A DNA stretch of 13,960 nt, from NCBI GenBank assembly GCA_003249625.1, contig QKII01000035.1:1-13960 (forward strand), given 5' to 3'. Shown here one piece after another: positions 1 through 6,004 of the stretch. A program made the translations under genes and the position numbers. Numbering within the stretch: position 1 is the first letter of the stretch; each line of letters begins with the position of its first letter. The notes under the pieces were generated by a model that was given only the letters and a program-made list of their open reading frames with translations, was not told where the DNA came from and made no database searches. Origin of the DNA: Propionivibrio sp. Its GTDB lineage: Bacteria > Pseudomonadota > Gammaproteobacteria > Burkholderiales > Rhodocyclaceae.

Positions 1-433
1 AACGGAGTTTCCCCGCCTTATAGGCATCTTCAAGCGCTCGCCAGGCTTCGCGATTACCCTCCAGAAAACGGTCCGCCTCGTGGAATTCCATCCACGGCTT
101 GGGGCTGTGAATGATCATCAGGTCGATGTATTCCTGCCCCAGCTTTTGCAGCGACTGATCGATCGCCGTAGCCGCTGCCTCATACGACTTGATTTCGGCG
201 GCCAGTTTGGTGGTCAGGAACAGGGAGTCTCTTGGAACGCCGCATGCACGAAGGCCTTCGCCAATCCCGCTTTCATTTCCGTAGGCCTGTGCCGTATCGA
301 GGTGCCGATAGCCCAGCGCCACGGCGTCCTTTACCGCTTGCGGCGCCATGTCGTCGCGGATGAACCAGGTTCCCAGTCCGAGCTTGGGAATCTTCACGCC
401 ATTGGACAGTGTGAAACTTTCTTGCAGGATCAT
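1..433 (-). CDS. Aldo/keto reductase, partial (C-terminus outside the window)
   Basis: This is the N-terminal 144 residues of an aldo/keto reductase, a cytoplasmic NAD(P)H-dependent reductase of aldehydes and ketones with a TIM-barrel fold. The start is ATG at 433, preceded by GGGAGG seven bases upstream. The whole catalytic tetrad expected for the family is visible: D46, Y51 (in AYGNE), K76 (in TTKL) and H109 (in IIHSP). The N-terminal 'LGLGTW' strand is also typical. The start lies 17 bases after the stop of the cupin gene, so it is the third gene of the CMD-cupin-AKR operon. The length resembles the start of the usual 270-280 residue AKR5-type enzymes. The substrate cannot be read from the sequence; the operon context suggests reactive aldehydes or ketoaldehydes (inference). 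Confidence 0.93.
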   Translation of the reverse strand, partial: MILQESFTLSNGVKIPKLGLGTWFIRDDMAPQAVKDAVALGYRHLDTAQAYGNESGIGEGLRACGVPRDSLFLTTKLAAEIKSYEAAATAIDQSLQKLGQEYIDLMIIHSPKPWMEFHEADRFLEGNREAWRALEDAYKAGKLR

Positions 434-450
434 GGATCGACCTCCCGTGC

Positions 451-885
451 TTACAGTTGCTTGTACGCTTCGTCGCTGACAGGTTCCAGCCATTCGTTGC
501 TGCATTCCGTTCCGGGAACCTCGACCGAAATATGGCTGAACCAGCTGTCGGCCTTGGCACCATGCCAGTGCTTTTTCCCAGCCGGGATATACACGACGGA
601 GCCTTCCTGCAAGCTGACAGGTGCTTCGCCTTCTTGCTGATACCAGCCTTCACCCGCGGTGCAGATCAACATCTGGCCGCCGCCCGTTTTTGCCTGATGG
701 ATATGCCAATTGTTCCGACAGCCCGGTTCAAAGGTGACATTGGCCAGAAACAGCGGCGTTTCGCCCGGTTTGACCAGAAAATTCAGGAAGGAATCCCCAA
801 CGAAGTATTTCGCATAGGCTTCGTTTGGCACACCCATGCCGAACATGTTGGCTTTTTCAAATTCTGCTTTGCTGCTGTATTTCAC
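451..885 (-). CDS. Small cupin-domain protein (possible metal-dependent lyase or isomerase)
   Basis: A 144-residue single-domain cupin. Cupin motif 1 is seen as NWHIH (H61, H63) followed by GGGQ (Q71), and motif 2 as PAGKKHWHGA (H106, H108); these should bind one metal ion. The start is GTG at 885, chosen because AAGGAG lies just upstream and because it gives the usual family length; there is no signal peptide. It sits 52 bases after the CMD gene and 17 before the aldo/keto reductase. Small cupins next to CMD-family genes are common, and one relative (the Granulicella tundricola cupin) is a manganese-dependent hydroxynitrile lyase that uses a His-x-His...Gln...His site like this one. Whether this protein does the same is unknown. 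An exact reaction is not assigned. Confidence 0.88.
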   Translation of the reverse strand: MKYSSKAEFEKANMFGMGVPNEAYAKYFVGDSFLNFLVKPGETPLFLANVTFEPGCRNNWHIHQAKTGGGQMLICTAGEGWYQQEGEAPVSLQEGSVVYIPAGKKHWHGAKADSWFSHISVEVPGTECSNEWLEPVSDEAYKQL

Positions 886-937
886 GATTTTTCTCCTTGC
901 TCCACCCGGTGCATCCTTGCCCGGATATGTATAACTG

Positions 938-1261
938 TTAATCCCAGATTTCCTTGGCCATGCGGAATGCGGCCCAAGCCTTCGGCCAGCCGGCGTAAAA
1001 GGCCAGATGCGTCAGTACCTCCGCGATTTCATCTCGTGTGATGCCGTTGGCTTTGGCCGTCTGTAAATGAAATCCGAGCGAACTGTCCACGACTCCGCTG
1101 GCTATCAGTGCCGTCACGGTGATGAGGCTCCGGTCGCGCTGGGAAAACTCGGCGTCCCGAGACCAGATCTGGCCAAACAGGACGTCGTCGTTGATCTCCG
1201 CAAACTTGGGGGCAAAATCGCCCAGTTGATCGCGGCCGGCTGTAACTCTTGGTTTGTTCAT
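938..1261 (-). CDS. Carboxymuconolactone decarboxylase (CMD) family protein
   Basis: A 107-residue, all-helical, cytoplasmic CMD-fold protein. The ATG at 1261 is chosen over an open extension further upstream because AGGAGG sits directly before it and because the product then begins at the normal family start. The family signature near the end (EVLTHLAFYAGWPKAW, residues 81-96) and the middle segment ALIASG (51-56) are clear. It lacks the CxxC pair of AhpD-type alkylhydroperoxidases, so a peroxidase role is unlikely; it resembles the stand-alone gamma-carboxymuconolactone decarboxylase-like proteins found beside aldo/keto reductases and AraC regulators. There are no neighbouring protocatechuate-pathway genes, so true carboxymuconolactone decarboxylation is doubtful. 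It is the first gene of the operon, behind operator copy A. Confidence 0.92.
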   Translation of the reverse strand: MNKPRVTAGRDQLGDFAPKFAEINDDVLFGQIWSRDAEFSQRDRSLITVTALIASGVVDSSLGFHLQTAKANGITRDEIAEVLTHLAFYAGWPKAWAAFRMAKEIWD

Positions 1262-1282
1262 CGCTGTACCTCCTATGGCTCC

Positions 1283-1337
1283 AATATAGTTCGCAGGAAC
1301 TCCGACATGAATACCAATTCGACCAGAGTTATTGCCT
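1283..1337 (-). promoter_or_regulatory. Operator copy A and candidate promoter of the CMD-cupin-AKR operon
   Basis: Read on the minus strand, AGGCAA (1337-1332) is followed after 11 bases by GAATTGGTATTCA (1320-1308), and 19 bases further by TATATT (1288-1283), a good -10 element. No good -35 hexamer exists at the correct distance, which fits an activator-dependent promoter with the AraC-type protein filling that place. The 13-base half TGAATACCAATTC and TTGCCTA are identical, with identical spacing, at 7504-7534. Confidence 0.6.
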
Positions 1338-1495
1338 ATTTCTACAAACCAGGACGAAAAATGTATTTTTTTATGGTTCGCGAACAGGCTGCCGCGTAGC
1401 CAGTTCGGCAGTGAATTAAAGAGAGGTTGTTCCCGCAAAACGTCAAACGACGTGCGGAATGGAGAAATTGCATCTGCCACAAATCGCCCTGCAGA

Positions 1496-1556
1496 ATCAG
1501 GCAAGAAATACCGAGAATTTGACTATCGGCTAGCAGGCGGGATCGAAAAAAATACT
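1496..1556 (+). promoter_or_regulatory. Operator copy D and candidate promoter of the DUF362-lar operon
   Basis: ATCAGGCAAGAAAT (1496-1509) is followed by AATTTGACTATC (1516-1527). The 14-base left half is identical, at the same distance from an ATTTG half, to the copy in front of the alcohol dehydrogenase (13067-13098, opposite strand). A candidate -10, AATACT, lies at 1551-1556; the other copy has AATACG at the matching place. The orientation is towards the DUF362 gene, whose ATG is about 80 bases downstream. Confidence 0.55.
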
Positions 1557-1637
1557 GCTTGGGATTCTTTTCGTGAGATTAACGCAATCAATTCAGTTGA
1601 ATGATTGCCTCAGGCTAACGGATGCAAAGGGGGGGAA

Positions 1638-2618
1638 ATGGAAAATTGCAAGACACGGCGCGGTTTCTTGAAGAATAGTGCCGTTGCGCTAAGTGCGCTG
1701 GTCGTAGCTGATTTGAAAGGAATAGCCGGCGCCACCGCCGCAGAAAATGCCACCTCTGACGTTTTCTTCACGAAGGACATCAGTGCCGCTGGTTTGATGC
1801 AGATCTATTCCAGGATCAATCAGTCCATTTCGGGGAAAGTCGCCATCAAGCTGCATACCGGCGAGCCGCACGGCCCCAACATCCTGCCGCGCGACATGGT
1901 CAGGGCCTTGCAACAGAGCATCCCCAACAGCGCTCTCGTGGAAACCAATACCTTGTACGGAGGAAAGCGGCAGACCACGGCGGATCACCGCGAAACCATC
2001 AAGACAAACGGCTGGAATTTCTGCCAGGTCGACATCATGGACGAGGAGGGTGCCGTGATGATCCCGATCAAGGACGGCAAGCGCTTCAAGGAAATGTCGG
2101 TCGGCAAGCACCTGCTCAACTATGACTCCATGGTGGTGCTGACTCATTTCAAAGGCCATGCCATGGGCGGCTTTGGCGGGTCGATGAAGAATATCGCGAT
2201 CGGCTGCGCGGACGGACCGATCGGCAAAAAGATGATTCATGCCGCCCCGGACAGTTCAAACTACAGTGCGTGGCTCCAGGGAGAACCCTTCCAGGAGAAC
2301 ATGGTGGAAGGCGCCAAGGCTGTCACGGATCATTTCGGCGAGAGGATCGTCTTTATCAACGTACTGCGCAACATGTCCGTGGACTGCGACTGCGCCGGCG
2401 TCAGTGCCGCGCCACCCAAGGCCCGCGATCTGGGCATCCTGGCCTCTACCGATCTTCTGGCGATAGAACAGGCGTCCATCGACATGGTGTACCAACTGCC
2501 CGAAGCGGAACTGCACGATCTCAAGGAGCGCATCGAGTCGCGTAAAGGCCTGCGCCAGTTGTCGTACATGAAAGAGATGAAGATGGGGACCGATCGCTAC
2601 CACCTGATCACCCTGTAG
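1638..2618 (+). CDS. Tat-exported DUF362 protein, candidate nickel-pincer nucleotide enzyme
   Basis: A 326-residue DUF362-family protein. The start is ATG 1638, with a G-rich ribosome binding site just before it; an upstream TTG at 1605 is in frame but lacks such a site. Residues 7-35 form a twin-arginine signal (RRGFLK, then a short hydrophobic stretch and an ATAA cleavage site), so a folded, probably cofactor-loaded protein is exported. Family landmarks are HFKGHAMGGFGGSMKN (170-185), CDC (250-252) and DLGILASTDLLAIEQASIDMV (264-284). There is no ferredoxin domain, although many DUF362 proteins carry one. H174, K184 and H201 show nearly the spacing of catalytic H174, tethering K184 and nickel ligand H200 of lactate racemase LarA. 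It is followed 16 bases later by larC-larE-larB, and larA is absent. A role as an NPN-dependent enzyme is inference; Fe-S or other metal binding is an alternative. Confidence 0.88.
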   Translation: MENCKTRRGFLKNSAVALSALVVADLKGIAGATAAENATSDVFFTKDISAAGLMQIYSRINQSISGKVAIKLHTGEPHGPNILPRDMVRALQQSIPNSALVETNTLYGGKRQTTADHRETIKTNGWNFCQVDIMDEEGAVMIPIKDGKRFKEMSVGKHLLNYDSMVVLTHFKGHAMGGFGGSMKNIAIGCADGPIGKKMIHAAPDSSNYSAWLQGEPFQENMVEGAKAVTDHFGERIVFINVLRNMSVDCDCAGVSAAPPKARDLGILASTDLLAIEQASIDMVYQLPEAELHDLKERIESRKGLRQLSYMKEMKMGTDRYHLITL

Positions 2619-2634
2619 TGGAAAGCAGCAAAAA

Positions 2635-3960
2635 GTGCATGCAGTTAAGACGATAAGCGGTAAAACAATTCATCTTGAACCGGTTGGCGGTATCGCCGGC
2701 GACATGTTTGTCGCCGCGATGCTGGACGCGTTTCCCGACTGCCGCGAGCAGGTTCTCGATGATATCCGCGCCGTTCTGCCGCCGGAAATAGGCGAGGTAC
2801 GGGTGAAGCGGGTGCTCAAGAACGGCATTCTGGCGCTCCATTTTTCGCTGGACGAATCGTCGCCGCCTGAAGTCGTGCAGGAGCAGGAAAATGGTGTTGA
2901 TTCGGAGGTTACAGGACGGGGCCGTCGTTACGTGCCTGTCCAAGCCTCAAACGCCCCCTTTCGTCCCGCAGCACATCATCATTCGTGTTGTCATGCCGCG
3001 GCCTGTGACTATGCCGGAATCAAAAAGCTGATCGAGGGAGCGAAACTTTCCGGATCGACGGCAACGCATGCACTCGCGATTCTGGAAATCCTTGCCCGGG
3101 CCGAGTCCCGTATTCACGGCATTCCGCTGGACAAGGTTCACTTTCATGAGCTCGCCTCATGGGATTCACTCATGGATGTCGTTGCCGCGGGAAGCGCGAT
3201 CTCTGCCATCGGTGAGGCGACGTGGACGATTTCATCGCTCCCGCTGGGGTGTGGGCTGGTCAAAACGCAACACGGCCTTCTCCCGATCCCGGCTCCTGCT
3301 ACTGCGCGGATACTGGAAGGCTATCCCTGGCGCTGCGATGACTTTCCCGGCGAACGTGTCACTCCGACGGGAGCCGCCATCGTCCGCTACCTGGTCCCTC
3401 CAGGGGCGTTGTCGGTCAAGCCTGCGGGCATCCTCGCGGCCAGTGGATACGGTGCCGGGACCAAGGATTTTCAGGGACTGGCGAACGTCCTGCGCGTTGT
3501 TGTATTCGACAATACCTACGCAGAATCACCACCGCCGAAGCTGGCCGTCGCCGTAATCCAGTTCGATGTCGACGACATGAGCGGAGAAGAAATCGGCGTC
3601 GCGGCGGAGCGCCTCCGCCAAGCGCCCGGCGTGCTGGATTTGCTGCTCCTTTCCGCACAGGGAAAAAAAGGGCGTCCCGTGACGATCTTCCACCTGTTGA
3701 CCGACCCCGATCTGCGCGAGCGCTGTTGTGAACGCATCTTCCAGGAAACCTCCACCATCGGCTTGCGCTGGAGTGTGATGAATCGGATGGTGCTGCCCCG
3801 CAAGGAGCGGCGCACTGAAGAAGGCATGCGCCTGAAAGACGCACTGCGCCCGAATGGAGACCTGACAACCAAACTTGAAAGCGACGAACTTGATTCGGTA
3901 GCGGATCTCGCCAGCCGCCGGCGGATCAAGGTTGTTGCGGAGGACTTCCCCAATGACTGA
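2635..3960 (+). CDS. larC: LarC, nickel chelatase of NPN cofactor synthesis
   Basis: LarC inserts nickel into pyridinium-3,5-bisthiocarboxylate mononucleotide, using CTP, to finish the nickel-pincer nucleotide. The product is 441 residues from a GTG start at 2635, 16 bases after the DUF362 stop; an internal ATG at 2704 would cut away the conserved N-terminal GGIAGDMF strand. Landmarks are FHELASWDSLMDVVAA (from about residue 171), a GCGLVKTQHGLLPIPAPATA segment, RVTPTGAAIV, GYGAGTKDF, QFDVDDMSGEE, KKGRP and ETSTIGLRW. A His/Cys-rich segment (H114-H116, C118, C119, H120, C124) probably handles nickel; His-rich stretches are common at this place in the family. Unlike Lactobacillus, where larC1 and larC2 are joined by ribosomal frameshifting, this is one continuous frame. 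Cytoplasmic. It overlaps larE by eight bases. Confidence 0.95.
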   Translation: MHAVKTISGKTIHLEPVGGIAGDMFVAAMLDAFPDCREQVLDDIRAVLPPEIGEVRVKRVLKNGILALHFSLDESSPPEVVQEQENGVDSEVTGRGRRYVPVQASNAPFRPAAHHHSCCHAAACDYAGIKKLIEGAKLSGSTATHALAILEILARAESRIHGIPLDKVHFHELASWDSLMDVVAAGSAISAIGEATWTISSLPLGCGLVKTQHGLLPIPAPATARILEGYPWRCDDFPGERVTPTGAAIVRYLVPPGALSVKPAGILAASGYGAGTKDFQGLANVLRVVVFDNTYAESPPPKLAVAVIQFDVDDMSGEEIGVAAERLRQAPGVLDLLLLSAQGKKGRPVTIFHLLTDPDLRERCCERIFQETSTIGLRWSVMNRMVLPRKERRTEEGMRLKDALRPNGDLTTKLESDELDSVADLASRRRIKVVAEDFPND

Positions 3961-4759
3961 ACAAGCAATGCCCGCCGAGAAACGCTTGATCGAGGTTCTG
4001 GCAGGCTATTCCCCCCTGGCCATCGCGGTCAGTGGCGGGGTGGACAGCCTGACGCTGGCCACCGTGGCTCACCGAGCGTTGTCCGTAGCGCCGCTGATGG
4101 TTCATGCGCGTTCTCCCGCAGTCCCGCTGGCGGCCACACAACGCGTTCGTGAATTGGCGGCGCAAGAAGGCTGGAATCTCGAAGAAATAAACGCAGGAGA
4201 GTTTGTCGACCGCGACTACCGGACCAATCCCTACAACCGCTGTTACTTCTGCAAATCCAGCCTTTACCGTTCGATCCGCGCGCTCACGGAGCGACGGATC
4301 GCCTCCGGTGCCAATGTCGATGATCTCTCGGACTATCGTCCGGGATTGCAGGCCGCCGCTGAACAAAACGTCGTTCACCCTTTTATCGATGCCGGCATCG
4401 ACAAGGCGACCCTCCGGCAGATTGCGCGAAACCATCAATTGAAGGATTACGCCGAACTGCCGGCCCAACCGTGCCTCTCCAGCCGGGTTGAAACAGGGGT
4501 TCCGATCCGGGCGGAGGATCTGTCCTTCATCGACGGATTCGAGTCAGCCTTGCGGCATACTCTCGGCGAACACGCCACGGTTCGCGTACGGATGCGAATG
4601 GCCGGAGTGCACATCGAACTGGGTGAAATGCCCGATCAGGAAACGACTCAGATGCTGGAAGAGAGGGCGCGCACTCTCTGCCGCAACGCGGGTTATCCGT
4701 TCATTGCTATTGGGCCTTATCGCCAGGGATCGGCTTTCGTGAGCAGCAAGGCCGCATGA
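3953..4759 (+). CDS. larE: LarE, sulfur transferase of NPN cofactor synthesis (three-cysteine type)
   Basis: LarE activates the biscarboxylate intermediate with ATP and converts its carboxylates to thiocarboxylates. The start is ATG 3953 inside the end of larC, with GGAGG nine bases upstream; this gives 268 residues, normal for the family. The PP-loop SGGVDS is at residues 27-32. Three cysteines are in place: C97 and C100 (RCYFCK) and C174 (PCLSSR). The Lactobacillus enzyme has only the equivalent of C174 and sacrifices its sulfur; three-cysteine LarE proteins such as that of Thermotoga maritima are known to hold a [4Fe-4S] cluster that can carry the extra sulfide. This protein should therefore belong to the cluster-dependent type (inference from the motif). 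Its end overlaps larB by four bases (ATGA). Confidence 0.95.
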   Translation: MTEQAMPAEKRLIEVLAGYSPLAIAVSGGVDSLTLATVAHRALSVAPLMVHARSPAVPLAATQRVRELAAQEGWNLEEINAGEFVDRDYRTNPYNRCYFCKSSLYRSIRALTERRIASGANVDDLSDYRPGLQAAAEQNVVHPFIDAGIDKATLRQIARNHQLKDYAELPAQPCLSSRVETGVPIRAEDLSFIDGFESALRHTLGEHATVRVRMRMAGVHIELGEMPDQETTQMLEERARTLCRNAGYPFIAIGPYRQGSAFVSSKAA

Positions 4760-5442
4760 CCACCAACGCCGCGATCATGGACTGGGATCGAGAGATCCGT
4801 ACCGGACTGGCCGAGGCCGTGTATGCTCCCGGCAAGCCCTTGCCCGTTCTCGTGAGCATCGTCGAGACGGCGCACAAGGAAAAGCGCCGCTTGCTGCTGA
4901 CCCGTCTGTCGGAAGAAACATTTTCCTCGCTCCCGCCGGAACAGTCCTGTCTGCTCCATTACTGTCCGCTCTCCCGAACCGCCGTACTGGGTGAAATAGT
5001 CCTGAAGCATCCTGCACGCGTCGCGGTCGTCAGCGCCGGCATGGCCGACCTGCCCGTCGCTCATGAAGTCTGCCGAACGCTGGCCTTTGCCGGTGAGGAT
5101 ACGCGGTTGATCACAGACGTGGGCGTTGCCGGACTCTGGCGCCTGATGGATCGACTGGACGAGATTCGCAGACATTCCGTGGTGATTGCCGTCGCCGGGA
5201 TGGAGGGGGCGATTTTCAGCGTCCTCGCCGGATTGGTCAGGGCGCCCATCATTGCGGTTCCGACCTCAACGGGGTACGGCGTGAGCAGCGGCGGGCAACT
5301 CGCCTTGCACAGTGCATTGGGAAGCTGCGCTCCGGGACTCTCGGTGGTCAACATCGACAACGGTTTCGGCGCCGCGCAAGTGGCACTGCGCATCGTCCAG
5401 AGTCTCGGCACATCTCGTCAGCCATCCGAGAGCCTGGAGTGA
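4756..5442 (+). CDS. larB: LarB, first enzyme of NPN cofactor synthesis
   Basis: LarB carboxylates nicotinic acid adenine dinucleotide at C5 of the pyridinium ring and releases AMP, giving pyridinium-3,5-biscarboxylate mononucleotide. The product is 228 residues, slightly shorter at the N-terminus than the Lactobacillus protein. The PurE-like C-terminal domain is clear: VVSAGMADLPVA, TDVGVAGLWRLM, AGMEGAIFSVLAGL, VPTSTGYG and NIDNGFGAA. The cysteine in LGSCAPG corresponds to the catalytic C221 of the Lactobacillus enzyme. The start ATG overlaps the larE stop as ATGA, so translation is probably coupled. It is the last recognisable gene of the DUF362-larC-larE-larB operon. No larA follows. A nickel importer gene is also not seen in the window. 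Confidence 0.95.
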   Translation: MTTNAAIMDWDREIRTGLAEAVYAPGKPLPVLVSIVETAHKEKRRLLLTRLSEETFSSLPPEQSCLLHYCPLSRTAVLGEIVLKHPARVAVVSAGMADLPVAHEVCRTLAFAGEDTRLITDVGVAGLWRLMDRLDEIRRHSVVIAVAGMEGAIFSVLAGLVRAPIIAVPTSTGYGVSSGGQLALHSALGSCAPGLSVVNIDNGFGAAQVALRIVQSLGTSRQPSESLE

Positions 5443-5445
5443 TTC

Positions 5446-5749
5446 ATGCAAACCCTGCCAACCGATTGGCTGTCTGAATTTCGTTTCCGTGCTTCGCGCC
5501 AAGCCCGATGAAATGGTGCAACTGGTCGGGCTCAAGGGCCGTCTGCTGGGCAGTCTGCACCATGTTTCCAATCAGTTCCTTGTCACGCCGGTCGGGGCTC
5601 TCTTCGCGTTCTACTTTTGCACGATGTCGCAGGCGGTGTTCTTCTGGCTATCCGGCTATCGCGCGAACCAGGAATCGCTGCGCATCCCGGTCGCTATTGA
5701 TTGGCAGCAACTTTTTCTGCCATCAACGGAAACAGAATGCATCGTGTAG
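5446..5749 (+). pseudogene. Possible frameshifted remnant of a small unrecognised protein
   Basis: ATG 5446, three bases after the larB stop codon, opens a 21-residue frame; from about 5485 the next frame reads well to a stop at 5747-5749. The joined product would have one likely membrane-spanning segment (around 5578-5655) followed by a polar tail. No domain is recognised and no ribosome binding site is evident. It may be a decayed last gene of the lar operon or merely non-coding sequence. Confidence 0.25.
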
Positions 5750-5920
5750 CGCGTCGGTATTCAGGAGGGTATAGAAGTCATCGTGCTGGGACTGAATTTT
5801 GGGCTTGAAGAACAGCATAGGGGGCGTCTGCCGTTCATCGGACGGGTCAGCCTTGAGGACACGACCGTGTCGCATCGCAAGTAGATCTAGAATAGCCAAC
5901 TGGCGGACCGCCCCGTCCAA
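5723..5920 (-). CDS. Small hypothetical frame or gene fragment, unrecognised
   Basis: A 65-residue frame (ATG 5920, stop at 5723) with a protein-like, mostly soluble composition (starting MDGAVRQLAILDLLAMRHG). No family is recognised and no ribosome binding site stands out. It overlaps the end of the plus-strand remnant. It could be a fragment of a larger lost gene; it may equally be a chance frame. Confidence 0.2.
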   Translation of the reverse strand: MDGAVRQLAILDLLAMRHGRVLKADPSDERQTPPMLFFKPKIQSQHDDFYTLLNTDALHDAFCFR

Positions 5921-6004
5921 AAATGGAAACTCAAGCAGGAACTAACGACTTGTACGCCTCGGATAATGTTTTCTACCGTACCCGGGACTTTGAATGGGAT
6001 GTAG

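Larger units (their letters stand above)
1262..1637. promoter_or_regulatory. Divergent control region between the CMD and DUF362-lar operons
   Basis: A 376-base stretch without a convincing gene. Open frames exist here but they are extensions of the CMD frame or have no start signal. It holds two copies of the shared operator-like sequence, one pointing left (1308-1337) and one pointing right (1496-1527), described separately. The right-hand part is A/T-rich, with a run of seven A at 1546-1552. The ribosome binding site of the DUF362 gene (AAAGGGGGGG, 1627-1636) closes the region. Confidence 0.7.
5443..6004. other. Gap with no convincing intact gene; possible gene remnants
   Basis: A 562-base stretch between larB and the amidotransferase. 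A short plus-strand frame starts at ATG 5446 (MQTLPTDWLSEFRF...) and stops at 5511. The neighbouring plus frame stays open to 5749 and encodes a hydrophobic segment (LVTPVGALFAFYFCTMSQAVFF). If a one-base shift near 5485-5510 is assumed, the two would join into a protein of about 100 residues that I do not recognise. A 65-residue minus frame lies at 5723-5920 and is also unrecognised. No terminator with a clear T-run is visible after larB. Confidence 0.5.

Noticed and set aside
1262..1504. N-terminal extension of the CMD protein to 188 residues
   Set aside because: The ATG at 1261 has an AGGAGG site and gives the family length; the extension contains the operator and promoter.
1590..1610. A fifth operator copy (AATTC, 10 bases, TTGCCT) in the DUF362 leader
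   Set aside because: The core matches, but the flanking bases do not, and it points away from the gene. It is kept only as a weak resemblance.
1605..1637. TTG at 1605 as start of the DUF362 protein
   Set aside because: It would add eleven residues before the Tat signal and has no ribosome binding site; ATG 1638 follows a G-rich site directly.
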